Notes: a model not told the origin generated them from the letters alone. Positions 33,951-45,841 are shown, counted from the first letter of the stretch. The stretch is 64,000 nucleotides of DNA from Pachypanchax playfairii (GCA_006937955.1 SSNP01000010.1:563476-627475); one strand, 5' to 3'. Made by a program: numbers and translations.

Positions 33951-33953
<3 letters not shown>
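32743..33953 (-). mobile_element. Tc1/mariner-type transposon (CACTCACCGG ends)
   Basis: 1211 bp with short inverted ends CACTCACCGGTCACT / CACTCACCGGCCACT, flanked by TA inside a TA microsatellite. It codes on the minus strand for a transposase with one frameshift. All ends and the catalytic residues are present. Confidence 0.92.
32775..33810 (-). pseudogene. Tc1/mariner-type transposase, one frameshift
   Basis: The start ATG at 33810 gives MGKKGDLSDFERGMVVGARM, then a helix-turn-helix (LSISETADLLGFSRTTISRV) and a second DNA-binding domain. Catalytic Asp lies in WSDETRF, the second Asp in QQDNAPCHKA and Glu in SPDLNPIEH; I count 36 residues between the last two, so DD36E. Frame is lost near 33151-33170, where CTCAGGTA is repeated in tandem (10-bp unit), and the C-terminal 115 codons (32775-33122) continue in another frame. 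Apart from this duplication the protein looks complete at about 340 residues. Confidence 0.9.

Positions 33954-34000
<47 letters not shown>
33954..34000. repeat. (TA)n microsatellite, right part
   Basis: Uninterrupted TA dinucleotides directly after the transposon's right end. Confidence 0.9.
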
Positions 34001-34002
<2 letters not shown>

Positions 34003-36184
34003 CGTTCTAAGTAGCAGTAGAGGGAGTGTGAAGGAGCACAGTTAAACATGCGCAGCTTCTTATCAGCAGGAATGGGGGGAAGGAATAATGGGAAGGGCTG
34101 GAGTAAAGCAGGTTCCTAATTTAGGAAAGTTTCACCTGAAATTTGCAGTGATAGAAAGACTGGAGGCAGACAGGGAGGGCCAGGGAAAAAAGAGAGACAC
34201 AGAGGGGGAGACTAAGTGGATTAGAACAGAGGACAGCCGGGAAGAGTGGAAGACAGAAACATCAAAGCTGCTGGATGATAGGAGAAGGGGGGCAGTTGGA
34301 GGCTGAAAAAGAACCCTGAGTTCTGTTACTTATCAATAAGCTGACAGCAAGCTTAAGTTAGCTGTCTGACAGCCCTACCTGGAGACCTGAACCTACCATC
34401 AAACCTCTGGTCTATCATAAAAGTCATGTAGGAATGCACTCTGGCTTCACTTGGATCTTTAAAAAGAATTTTTTGTTTGTATTTTATCGTTTTTTAAAAA
34501 AACATGCAAAGTTTAGGTGTCTTTGTATGCCAGCGTCTTTGAATAGCTTTAATTAATCACTGTGAAAGACAAGAACTGAGAAAAAGCTTTGGCTTGACAA
34601 CAGGAGAAGGAAGTACAGCAGAGTTCTGTCATATTCCCAGAAATGCTCCTTTATCACTGACAGTTTGAACTGTACTTGGTCAAATTAACAGACACATGCT
34701 AAAATAAAAGCTTTTTTAAGAAAAGACGAATGGCCTAACTAGAAAGTTCCTGAAGAAACTTTCAGGGGCCTGCCTCGTGTGCGTGAGTGACAAACACTCA
34801 CTCAATTAGGAAGGAGGATTCTTCTGAAAAGAGTGTGTGACAGCTCACAGTGGCTGCAAATGTGATGAGAAGGCTGCAAAAGTCATAATAATATGGGAGT
34901 GTTGTAGATTTTAGTTGTAGTCCTGTGTCATCCTGTGTCACCTTTCATCTGATACTACTCTGGTGTACGAAGCTCCAGTTTTGCAGCATGTTAGTTCCAG
35001 ATTGCTTACTTAACTTGCAACTGTCTCATGCCTTTCAGTGTCATGGACATTTGCCTTAGCCTGTTTCCTGCCTCTTGGATTTTGCCCGGGCTCTGCTTCA
35101 TTGTTCATGGCTCGGCTCTGTCTGTTCCTGCTTCCACTTTAGGGAGTGGCTATTGGCATGGCTGCTGCCGTGCCCCTACAATTAAGGTTATTGATACGTC
35201 AGTCGCAGTCCGTAATTGAGTCCACATGCACCAATTCCGTATATAAGCGGTCATGTTTTCTGCATGTGCTTCAGATTTGAAAATTGCTGCGGATTGTTTA
35301 CTAGCAAAGGGAGCAAAGTTTGAAAGTTTTATTCACGCTGTCCAAGAATATTAGTGTAGTTCTCTCTCTCTGTAGTATTAATCCAGCTATACAAAAGAGA
35401 TTAGAACTATTGCTGTGAGAAGTTGTTTTTAGGTTGGATATTCAACAGATATTCGGCAGCGTCTTCAACCTAGGCTTGTTGCTCAGTTTCACTTGGTGCT
35501 CAGTGAGCTAGCTGCTAGCACCGAGGTAGCCACGGTTGAAGACGTTGCTGGATATGCCGTGTCAAAAGCGGTGAGCTAAATGGTCCAACATGACGGACAC
35601 GTAGCCACTGCCTTCACTGTAAGCCATGCTTTTCTGTGTTAAAGTTTTGGACTTCCTTTGTTATGATGCTTATCCTTGAAGGAGGCCACATCACTTGTTG
35701 TTTTTCATGACCGCTTTAAACTAAATTAATCTTATGTTGAGAAATGATGGTGTTGATGTCAAATCTTAAAAATAATATTTCGCACAATCCGAAGCATTAT
35801 CAAAAGACTTTGTGTAATACTTTAGTGTTTTGAATGACTCTCAGCTACAACCACAGCAGATAGTAGCCCAGTATATCTGTAAAACTGATGGAGGTTTCGC
35901 CCTTTTTCACTGTGTTTGGTAATGTTTACTAGCTGTAGTGGCCATGAATTGAAGCGACTGCAAATGTTAGCAAGTTGTTTTATTCTTTTGAAATTTGAAG
36001 TTTGTTTGACTTTGTTTTCATACAGACACATTCAAATTCATTTGCACCCTTAGACTGATACAATGGCTAATTTTGTCTAAAGATGTTATCTAATTTATAC
36101 CAACATCCCTTTGGACAGATAAAGTAAACAAAAACCTCTGAAAAGAAATGAGTTACTGTGTATTTTACAAATGAGTGCAAAGTA
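34001..36184. other. No gene recognised; possible LTR-like piece near 35039-35440
   Basis: 34040-34310 is purine-rich with a motif-free ORF. From 35039 a TGTCATGGAC start and C/T-rich sequence with a TATATAAG box (near 35240) hint at an LTR, with no clear end. Confidence 0.35.
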
Positions 36185-36188
36185 GTGA

Positions 36189-36600
36189 TAAAAGAATTGT
36201 TGGCACCCCTAAAGAAACTGGTATTTTTTGCATTATCATGATGTTTCAAAGTTTTCCGCCTTATTTAGTATCACAGGTCCTCTTGTGTGTTATTTATCAC
36301 CGTGGGCACCACACTGAATATGGACCAGAAAAAGCAAAGGCCAGAGCTCAGAGAGAAGACTTTAGATTGCCAAGTGAAAGGGAAAGGCTATGAGACCATC
36401 TCCAAGCAGCTTCGTTTTCCTGTACCCTCAGCTGCCATAATCAAAAAGTGTAAGGTTAATGGGACTGCAGCCAACCTCCCAGGATATGGACACAAGAGAA
36501 AATACAACCCCAGAATTTGAAAGAAATCCATGGTCTCTAGCCAAAACCTTTATCAGAAAATACCAATAAATTTGGGCACATCTGCAAGTTTTTCTTTTTA
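36189..36600 (+). mobile_element. Tc1-type element remnant
   Basis: Begins near ATTGTTGGCACCCCTAAAGA, like a Tc1 end, includes the transposase N-terminus (36320-36520) and ends in an AATAAATTTGGGCACATCTG segment. The catalytic domain is missing, so this is a deletion derivative. Confidence 0.6.
36320..36520 (+). pseudogene. Tc1-type transposase N-terminal fragment
   Basis: From ATG 36320 the frame reads MDQKKQRPELREKTL, then GKGYETISKQLRFPVPSAA and NGTAANLPGYGHKRK: the helix-turn-helix and following GRPR-like linker of Tc1 transposases. No DDE residues follow; the frame stops at 36520. Confidence 0.65.
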
Positions 36601-37849
36601 ATTTTTTAAGACAGATTTTTACTTTTTAGTACATTAAAACTGATTATTTCAATTCATCATTCTTTGAAACCTGAGCTGACTATTTCATACATTTCCACAT
36701 GTAGGATCTTATCATTTTATCAATGAAAGGTGTTGTACTATTGTCACAGTTCCAAAAATCAAAAGCATTTTAGTACCATAATAAAAACACCCAAACAATA
36801 CAAGTCCAGATGTGACAGTACAAACTGGGTCCAATCATCTAAATGTCTGTTCTTGCTTAAAGGTGAGTGCAAACATAGAGTAAGGGGAAATTTTTCAAAA
36901 CCTGCTTTTAGGTAGAGCACAAACAGTTACTGGGACTGGTTTATAAAAATCAATGTAATCCTGCAGCATACGTACACAGTACATCTGTTCTACACTGACA
37001 AAAGAAATACTGCTACTGACTATGGTCCTTTGTTATATAGTTTTAACAGTTTGTTCTGTTTTGGCAGTAGCAAGCCAAGCTTACAAATTGCAACCAGGGG
37101 ACCTGCAACAACATCTTCATTTAGGAAGCTCATACAGCCTTCGAAAATTATTTTGTGTGGGCGCTCTTGCCTCCAGCAAGTTACTTGCCGCCTAAGTCAC
37201 CCTAACTATATACACCAGACAGTGGCCCATGCCTTTCTGTTCTCTCTTTTGACAGTTGCAAATGTTTGTGGCCGAATGCATTTTAGGCCTAAAGAAATAT
37301 ATCCTAATGAAATTTAATAGACTCTCTTTGCTGAAGTGACCCATTTCCTTTATTTGGCTCATTTAGATTGAGCGAGCAGCATGCTTCTGGAAGCACATGA
37401 CATTAGCTTTGCTTCCTCCTGTGCTTGGACCCATCTGTGCTAATCATTCTAAATTTACTCATACTTCCTGACTAGAATCGCAAACACACAAATTTCACCT
37501 ATCCAAAGGATGTGTAACAGGTGTTTTATTTCTCATTTGTCAAATAAATAGTTTGGTTATTCTGGATCTTCACTGGGGGATAATTGGATAGTCATTAGCA
37601 CATTTTGTGTCTTCATGTGAAATGATTTGTCAGAATCAAACTCCGATTTGAAATCAAATGCTCAAAGAAGCTCATTTTAAAAGAATTACAGAGATTATAA
37701 ATTTGCAAAGATTGTTTCTCTATCCAGCCATCTGGTTTACCAGCAACAGAGTCTTGACAAAAAGTGGTGAAGGTGACAATTTTACTTAGGGAAAAATAAT
37801 AATCCATTCCAATCTTTTTTTTTTTCAGTTCTAGTAGAGAGGATGTTAG
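36601..37849. other. No gene recognised
   Basis: AT-rich, motif-free ORFs below 100 codons. Confidence 0.45.
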
Positions 37850-38470
37850 TTAACCAGGCAGACAGTGGACCAGAGGAGCAGCTGAGTTAAGTGGACAGGT
37901 AGGAGTCGCTTTCAGGACTTTCTCTTTTAGGAGAACACTGTGAAGAAGATGGTGAGTAACTTTGAGGATTTTCCAGGAGCTTTAAAAGGTAAGTGTTCCA
38001 GAGAATTCTTGCAGGGTTGGAGCAGAGAAGGGTGCTTAGTGGAGGAATAGGAAGACAAACAATTAGCAATTGACAATTTTCCACAACAGGTCCAAATCAG
38101 AACTCAAGCAGGCTAAGGTCAGTATTTCAAGGCAAGTCAAAGAAATGGACTTACAGGCAAGAAGGTAAGGTAATGCACAGGCAGGAAAGTATAGCCAACA
38201 CAAAATATAAATCCAGAAAATGCAAGGCAAGGCTCAAAACCAGCAGGAACAATCATGGTCAAAACAGTTTGGATAAAACAAGAGTTGAAAGAAAAACTGG
38301 ATTACTGGAAAACAGCAACAGACAATCTGTCAGAGAAACAGAGGCTGAGGAAAGTATAATTATTGCCTGATATTTTGAGCAGCATGAGCTTCATTGCAGG
38401 AAAACTGGTGAGAATGATGTGAATTTACGGCAAGCTGTCATGGTAACGATCATGAACATGACCGTAAGGT
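37850..38470 (-). mobile_element. LTR-like block
   Basis: On the minus strand a CATGACAGC region is followed by C/T-rich sequence with many TGCCTTG/CCTTGCC motifs and a stop-free Leu/Ser-rich frame, as in fish LTR U5 regions. No boundaries proven. Confidence 0.25.
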
Positions 38471-40366
38471 AATAATAAGTGATATGTAGGGCAGAATGAA
38501 AAATTCAGATTGGGACATCATGAGATGAAATTAAGGGTGACTAAAATAAAGATTTTAGATTCCTTTTTTTTTGTTGTTATAATTTACTGCACATTACACA
38601 GAAAGGTACTGAAAAAAACAATAGCCTTCGGCAGGCATTGGTAACATTTCATAGCCAGCAACTTTGAAGGAAACTAAAATAAACAAGAATTATCTTGACT
38701 CATAACCAGTTTATAGTCTTCCTACGATTTACACATCATTCCTCCGAGTATGCTGAGCATTACTCTAAACGTATTTGTGACATTACCATCTGCTGTCGTT
38801 TTGTGTTTAGCTACCATGAGACTCACTGTCTGATTGCAGTTCAGTTGGCAGGATGTGGCTCAGACCTAATCAAGAAGATCTATCAGAAAAATTCAGTTTA
38901 GAGGAAAGTGACTGGCAACATCCCCAGTCAGAAGTGACATTTTCAAGCCTATGCAGGTCTTTCGATGATTATCAGGAAGGACAGGGGCATTCTGGTATTG
39001 TAGGATGAAAGACATGATTCAGCTTCTAATCTCAGTCAAAATGAAATAGCAGACGTTCAGAGGCATTTAATTAACAAGTCTGGTCCTTACAACAGTCATC
39101 ACAAGGACAGACTGCTGTATGATGAAGCAGACAAACTGGAGGTTCCTTTTATGTCTAACACAAAAACAGAACATACAGTCTGTGTTTAAAGAGTTCTCTG
39201 AAGGGTTATGAAACTCATGTAAAGGTAACAGCAAAAATTATACCTTCAGACCCTAAACACATTATTTACACAGAAATACACAGAGACAGGAGATGATTTA
39301 CACCAAGCTATGCCTTTTTATTACATTATCAATATCATTATTTACCTACTGTTTACTGGAGCCTAGAGGCTAAGATAGAGATTTAATGTATAATCAAGTT
39401 CTTGCCTGTGCAGTCAATGGTTATGGGTTAGTCGAGCTCTGTCCACATTAAAAGATCTGCATCGCCTTGTAGGTAAGTGATAGTTTGTCACTGCCATCAT
39501 ACAAGATGGTGACCACACAACCTATTGGATCATGGGTGGATTTTAGTACCCTAAATGTAGAAAACCTCTTTTCAGTATGAAGGTGCATGTGAAGCTGTTT
39601 CACTTTGAGTTTTTACTGTGATTTTCTGTGTTTCGAGGGAAAATACTTTTTTTTGTGCCCTCACCATTCTATATGCACGCTCACAATCACACCACTCCCC
39701 AGGCACTGCACTGGCGTGACTCTCTGGGAACTGCTTCAGGATGTGGCCGTGCACTATAAGAACACCATGCTTGCATGACACTACAGCATGATGGGGTCAT
39801 AGCCTATGAAGCCATCATGACCAGCCCTGCTTCAGATTCTCCATGGCAGGTCCCATCACTGGGGAGCGTTAGCTCAGCTAAGGCTTCACTCAGGACTCTG
39901 ATTGGCTGCCACCACAAGGAGAAACCACCTGTATGAACTTGCTACAGACATTTTGTCCATAATCAAAACTGTACTTCTTTGATGCTTTATGCAACATGAT
40001 GGGGAGTCTAGCGTGTTCTTATTAAACCCCTGAAGACATTGCTAGGATCTTTCAAAGACCAAATACATTCTGACTGAGTTTTTTTTTTAGTCACAGCAGG
40101 ATCATCAAGCATGAGAGAACTTTTAGCAGTTCTACACTTTACTGAGCATCTGGTTTTACAAATCCTGAATATTTGATCTAAGGAATAGCATCATGTTATT
40201 TTATACATCTTGTAATATTGAAACTATATATAGTAAAGAACAAAAAAACAGCAGTGCTGTGATTAAAATCTAACTCTAAACCACACTGCTAGCATCTTTA
40301 ACATGATTCATATCAGCTCTTTGCCACTAAAAATCCACTTTAACAATCTTCTAAACATATTAAATG
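38471..40366. other. No gene recognised
   Basis: AT-rich sequence without motifs. No element ends found. Confidence 0.45.
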
Positions 40367-40445
40367 TTAACCTCTTAAGCCCCAAGCCTGCCGCGGTGAG
40401 GCCTTAAGTCCCCCGATTGGGGGACGTTGGGGCTTAAGAGGTTAA
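40367..40445. repeat. Compact nested palindrome, three-way-junction type
   Basis: Perfect 19-bp outer arms (40367-40385 and 40427-40445; TTAACCTCTTAAGCCCCAA and complement) enclose a second perfect stem GTCCCCC/GGGGGAC with a GATT loop (40408-40425) and a weaker GCCT/AGGC stem (40386-40402) around CCGCGG. The enclosed DNA is GC-rich against AT-rich flanks. It may be a tiny foldback element; a structural role is not shown. Confidence 0.85.
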
Positions 40446-41412
40446 GAAAAGGGAAGATTGATCAACAAGCTGGTATGTGCCTGATATAAAGAGTGAAACA
40501 AAGCCTTTCGTAAAAATGTTATTTTTCTTCTAAATGCAAGTGGGAAGAGGTATGATAGGGGCCTCTGGTCAGAGAGAAAGATAAGAGAAAGAACAAAGAA
40601 AAGAAGAAGTAGGAGAAGACTCCTACATGCAGCTGTCTGTTCCCCCCAGGATCTCAGGAGAGAGGGATGCACAAGGATTTACCTGTTTCCTGGCCCTGAA
40701 GAGCAGCGACACACACAAGAGTATAGACAACAAAACACTGCCATCTTGTTTTATCTCACAAAACAAACTTCAATCAGCTCCAAACTATTCTCAAACACTC
40801 TCTAAATATGTTTGTGAACACAGCACAAATTTACAAATCCAGACAGTGATGAAAAAGATTCTGTTGATTAAAATGTGCAAATTTTAATCCCCTTTCTTCA
40901 TTTTGATTTCCATTTCTGTCACTGTTTACCGAAACAGAAAACAAGCATAACGTATCCACTTATCAGATTTCACTCGAACTGTCGAAACGTTACTTAATCT
41001 TTTCCATAATCTGGTTGTTAGAACATAGCCACGAGGAGTTGTTTTGGAAGCCAATCTGGGATATATTAAGGCTGAACGAAAAAAGCAATCCAGCAATCTT
41101 CATGTTCCCTAAAAAAAACTGTGGCCTCTTTTTGATTCAGTGAACCAGAATGGGATATAGAAGGTGGGGATTTGAAATTGGATCTTCTCTTAGCCTTTAA
41201 AATACCTCTTATCTTTATATCAGTTTTATTTAAAGAGGGAACGGTTCTTAATTATCACAGATCAATGAGTGTGTGGCTTCACTTGTCAGACCCGCTCCTA
41301 TTCCTTCTCGAGGTTTTGTGAAAACATGACATACAGCTTATACCAGGTGTGAGGCCAACAAGGACTATTTATCATGTTTCTAAAGTAACAAAGGTTGTAT
41401 CACAATGGGCTG
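40446..41412. other. No gene recognised
   Basis: AT-rich, motif-free. Confidence 0.45.
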
Positions 41413-41415
41413 TAA

Positions 41416-42007
41416 TGGTGCGTTCACACCGGCTGCTTTGTAAACGTCAGGCAACGTTCATAACGCTTCAAGTTTGAAGCTTGTAACGCCTGACTGTTAA
41501 AAAGAGCGCGTAGTCGGGGCTTCCTCTGTTATCGGATGTTCTGAGCTATGGCGGATCATATAGAGAGAGTGGCTTGGCTTTATTTACTCCGTTTGTGGAT
41601 ACACCCCATCCTTCAGATGCGTTCTGAGTTTAAGGCGTTAAACCATTTGCTCCAGGAGCTACATATGGATGAGGTTCGCTTCCAGCGCTAATTCAGTTTA
41701 TCCCGCGCCCTGTTTGACGACTTCCTGCTTCATTCAGGTTACGTGCAGTGATGTCACTACGTTGAGACGCTCTGATTGGTTGACATGCTGCTTCAAGAGC
41801 ATCAAAAGTTCAGCTAGCTGAACTTCTGCGTTGCTCATGTTTCGAGCTTCAACGCCTGAAACGCTTGAAAAGCTTTGAAAGTTGAAGCTGCTAACGCTCA
41901 CAAAGCGACGCAGAGACTCTGACGCTGGTCTGATGGACTCCACCATAGACTTTCCATGTAAACTTGACGTTTCTGAAGATGACGGTTGGGCCGGTGTGAA
42001 CGCACCA
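41416..42007. mobile_element. Harbinger-type MITE, longest copy (TSD TAA)
   Basis: Ends TGGTGCGTTCACACCGGC in both orientations between TAA duplications (41413-41415, 42008-42010). At 592 bp it is the longest of three copies and keeps more of the transposase frame (41548-41751), which explains the family as internal deletions of a Harbinger-like parent. Confidence 0.88.
41548..41751 (+). pseudogene. Harbinger-like transposase N-terminal remnant, longer
   Basis: ATG 41548 starts MADHIERVAWLYLLRLWIHP as in the 10982 copy, then continues ALNHLLQELHMDEVRFQR. After a TAA (41689-41691) the same frame reads FSLSRALFDDFLLHSG. The pattern FxLSRxxFDDLL is what I know from the N-terminal region of Harbinger/HARBI1-like transposases. 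The nuclease domain is absent. Confidence 0.6.
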
Positions 42008-42239
42008 TAACTGTTGGCAAGAAAATGCAAACAGCGTTCATGAAGATGGATTGAAAGGTTCATGAGGGTGAGTTGCAGAGCATCACTCCAGAATTTAGAA
42101 TTTTTAGTTTCCACGAGTCAGAAACTTTGAGAGGGTTGGTGACCTGGAAGTAAACCGATTAGAGATGGAAAACAGAATCAGACATTTCAGACTAAATGTG
42201 AGTAAAATCCAGATAAATTGCAAACAAATTTGGATCTAA

Positions 42240-42763
42240 CCCCTTCTTTCCACTGGATGTGTCAGCCGCGCTGATAGCCGCCATTAAAGTCAATTAGACT
42301 GTTCCCACTAAGCGAAACGCGCATGACACGCATCCCAGAAACGTAGTGTCGCGGGCATTACGTTGCAGTTCTATTTTTTATGCGGGTACGCTTTTTAACC
42401 GTGTCAAATTCAGCAGTTAGGTTTGGACCAGACAGGAAATCAGGTGTTTTCGTGAAACGTAAAATACCCGGAGGTCTCTAAATACAAGGACATGTGCATG
42501 TCAGTTTGCTTGACTACGAAAAACTACATTACCTGTGACGGGTTTGAAGTCTGTAGGAGTGTGAAAATATACCACATATCTTTATACATGTTGTCGTCTT
42601 TCTTCCTGCTCGTTGTTGTGTGTTGCATGTTTTTCATTCTCATGATTTTGTGATCTTCCGGGACCAACTGGATGTAACGCTTGCTCGAGTGATAAGCGTG
42701 CGTAAAACCCTCCCGGTGGGAAGGGACGCACGGCTGATTGATGCGTCCAGTGGAAAGGAGGGG
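42240..42763. mobile_element. Second Harbinger-type MITE family (TSD TAA)
   Basis: The inverted ends CCCCTTCTTTCCACTGGATG and CCCCTCCTTTCCACTGGACG are flanked by TAA (42237-42239 and 42764-42766). 524 bp, non-coding, with CpG-rich subterminal regions. The TWA site points to PIF/Harbinger; the family differs from the GCGTTCACACC one 230 bp away. Confidence 0.75.
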
Positions 42764-42966
42764 TAAGTCACTTTGCAGCCAAAGTGTGAAAAAAGGCTTC
42801 TGTCTAACACTTATGCAAATGTAATATTAACATACAGTTCCCAATTAAATATTATTCAGATTTTTTTTAATTATTTCACAGGTTTATGTCTCTCACTAAC
42901 TGCCAGCAGTTGCTTCACGGTGACATTTTGTCCTAAGCTCCTGCTGTTTGGTCCCAAAGGCTGCAA

Positions 42967-43335
42967 CGAATGGGGAGATTTAAAATGAGGAAAGCACCTC
43001 TGTGTAGAGGATTTTTGCTTTTTTTTCCAAGATGGTGTGACACCAGTATTTTAACTCGTGCAGAGAAGAAAAATTGGGTCAAGGGACACCATATGTTGCA
43101 CACCTCCACCGCACTGCTACCCCTCCTGGCTCCTCTACAAGTTTTCAACAATTGATGACATGTCAGCAAAATGGGGAAGGAGCCCTCATATGAAGGTTTG
43201 TGGCTTTTTTCATGATGCTGTGACACCAGTAATTTAACTTGTGAAGAGTGGAAAAATTGGGTCAAGAGACACTATAGGTTGTGCACCTCCACAGCATTCA
43301 AACCCCTAATTTTTGAAGAACTGATGGCATGTCCA
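42967..43335. repeat. Diverged tandem duplication, about 190-bp unit
   Basis: Unit 1 (42967-43160) and unit 2 (43168-43335) share GTGTGACACCAGTA, AAAAATTGGGTCAAG and GCACACCTCCAC-type blocks in the same order. Both units contain coding-like but stop-broken frames. Source unknown. Confidence 0.7.
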
Positions 43336-44280
43336 CAGGCATAACCTTGATCCTAAAATTAGACCTTCTTTGTGTCATTTAAAGAGCAGTAAAGGTGACA
43401 TATAAAGTCTAAACCAGAGAAAAGCTTCCAGCTTTCATTAACAGTCACTGCAAAGAACACAGGTGGTTCTGAACACTTTCCCATTACTTTAAACTTTAAT
43501 TTAAACTACTTTAATCTTGTAGCGGGGGCAATGAGAAGGAAAAGAAAAAGAAAAACAGTGAGCCAAATAACAAGCAACACGATAAGAATCTTTTTCTAAA
43601 GCAGCGTGAACACTTTATCCTGATGTCTCCGAATTACAGGAGGAAACCTAAGCTGCAACCACAAGCCTCAGATGAAATAAAGAATACACACCCACATCTG
43701 TCAGGTGGAGGTGAGAAAAGGATCCATAAGTGTGAAAAGTAGTTGAAGATAAACAAAACTTCAATACTGAAAACTAACATTCAAACACAGGAGGAAACTG
43801 CAGGCTAAGGCACAACTCAGAACCCCCATCACGACACACAAGCTGATTTTATGAAAACCAGAATGCAAATATCTGTCAAAATTTGCATTCATAAATCCAT
43901 AAATAGCTTTTCTTGCAACGGCCTCAAGATAAAGATGAAAATACAGGATTGCAGAAAACATCATTTTACAAAGAATTAGGAAAACGTTGAAAGCTTTATG
44001 TCTGAGAATTACACAGTCACTTTAGTAATACTGGAAGTAGAATTATTACTACAGAGACCTGACTTTAAGGCTAACTGTTAAAATAAAAAGCTAAGTAAAA
44101 GAATGTATATCTTTTATAATATGAAAAAAGAATCAGTTTAACAAAGTGCCACCCATCAATTCTTCATTACAGTGGGGGTTATCAAAGATTTTTTTCTTTT
44201 TTTCTTGACAAAAATAAAGGAAGATCATTTCCACATTTCTTCATGTGAGACATCAGAAACTGATCAGACAAACTCATTTG
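43336..44280. other. No gene recognised
   Basis: AT-rich; no motif. Confidence 0.45.
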
Positions 44281-44286
44281 TTAGTC

Positions 44287-44410
44287 AGTCAGTCTGTTAA
44301 TCAGTGTTTCCTAATGTTTTTTATATATAAAATGTTTCATATTACTGGTTAATACTTAAGAAATAACCACAAAGTCATAAAATATGTGTGAAATGGCCTC
44401 TTTACGTTTA
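44287..44410. repeat. Fragment of the AGAGGCC MITE family
   Basis: Matches the right end of 30220-30806: TTAATACTTAAGAAATAACC and AAATGGCCTCTTTA are shared. The left part is missing. Confidence 0.65.
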
Positions 44411-44559
44411 CAAAAATGTACAAGACATAGGACTTAAGTAGACGGTCAAGCAGACAATGAATTATGGATTTGCTCATTTTATGTTGGGGAAATTTAGCTC
44501 TGCATTTAATCCATCCTCACGGTGAGGTGAGGAGAAGCCATTTTGTATGGTGTCCAAGG

Positions 44560-44796
44560 AGCAGTTGCGAGGTTGAGCATCTTGCCCAAAAATACTTCAA
44601 CACAGTGCCTCTGCCGGGACTCGGGATTGAGTTCCACTCTCTCAATCAGAGAACAGCTTCCTTCCCGATAGACTGCGGCTGCCCCGGGGCAGTTGCAGGT
44701 TCAGTGTCTTGCCAAAGGATACTTCAACACACCAGGGATGGAACCCCAGTCTTCCAAATGAGGGGAGATCTCCCTCCCCACTAGACTACGACCACC
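44560..44796 (-). repeat. tRNA-derived SINE, tandemly doubled
   Basis: On the minus strand an A box TAGTCTAGTGG (44778-44788) and a B box GGTTCCATCCC (44735-44745) at tRNA-like spacing are followed by TCCTTTGGCAAGACACTGAAC. A second, more diverged unit (44560-44685) repeats the B-box region and the CAAGATGCTCAACC-type motif. This is the head and body of a fish tRNA-SINE, doubled head to tail. Confidence 0.65.
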
Positions 44797-44921
44797 TACG
44801 ACCTTGTAGCACTCTGACTGGAATGTAGATTAAACTGCAGTAGAACTCGCAGAGGAGCGACGCGTACGCTTTATACTATACATAGGTCAAAAATGAAATG
44901 TTTATTTGTAAGGTAATCGGC

Positions 44922-45013
44922 TCATTCATTCGTTCGTTCATTCATTCATTCATTCATTCATTCATTCATTCATTCATTCATTCATTCATTCATTCATTCA
45001 TTCATTCATTCAT
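44922..45013. repeat. (ATTC)n microsatellite
   Basis: About 23 tandem tetramers with two GTTC variants at the left. The repeating Ser-Phe-Ile-His ORF over it is an artefact. Confidence 0.95.
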
Positions 45014-45620
45014 AATATATTTGCTAACCTTATATGGAGAACTGCTTGATACTGTGTTTGTGTGGGTTCCACCTTTTGCTCCCAGTCCTTGTGTGTTATT
45101 GAATGTAATTCTCAGACTATCTCAGAGAGATTTAGAAAGAGGCATGAAGAAGGAGCAATTCATGTCACTACAGTAGCTGCAATAAGTCTGCAGTGTGTGT
45201 GTGGGGGGTGTGTATGTGTGTGTAGGTGTGTGTGTGTGGAGCTGTTTGAGCATGCTCCCTAAAGTAATAAGCTTGTTGGTGTGTCCAGTTCATTTATGTG
45301 GTTCCATTCAGAGTGACCTTGAGCTATCCAGCCTGCACTCAAATATTCTTTCTCTCTCTGTCTCTCTCATTTATACAGGTGCACACAAACACAGTGGAAA
45401 TCTCCTTCTTTTCAACTTATCTCTCTTTGATTTATTTAGCTCAATTTAAAAAATATAAAGCATGTTTGATATTATTTATTTTATACATCACAGAGCAAGT
45501 TGTTGAATTTAGCTTCATGTCTTCTGCTACACAGTTTCTCAGCTGTTTATTCATGATGAATATTTCCACTATGGACATGCATGGCTTATTACATGCTTTA
45601 GGGTGACACTGAGTTATTGT
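45014..45620. other. No gene recognised; TG-rich patch
   Basis: An impure GT microsatellite at 45191-45240 and motif-free ORFs. Confidence 0.5.
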
Positions 45621-45628
45621 GTCTAGTC

Positions 45629-45841
45629 CAGGGGTGTCAAACTCCAGGCCTCGAGGGCCACTATCCTGCATGTTTTAGATGTTTCCCTGTTTCAACACAC
45701 CTGATTCAAATCCTCTGCATTTCAATAAGTTCTGCAGAAGCCTGTTAACGACTTGTTCATTTGAATCAGGTGTGTTGAAGCAGGGAAACATCTAAAACAT
45801 GCAGGATAGTGGCCCTCGAGGCCTGGAGCTTGACACCCCTG
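45629..45841. mobile_element. hAT MITE with perfect 8-bp target duplication
   Basis: 213 bp, nearly a full palindrome: arms start CAGGGGTGTCAAACTCCAGG and its inverse. GTCTAGTC is duplicated exactly at 45621-45628 and 45842-45849. Both ends and duplication fit hAT transposition. Confidence 0.92.

Noticed and set aside
44560..44796. Functional tRNA gene from matching A and B boxes
   Set aside because: The sequence continues as a SINE body and does not fold into a mature tRNA.
44898..45176. Protein with Ser-Phe-Ile-His repeats
   Set aside because: Direct translation of the (ATTC)n microsatellite.
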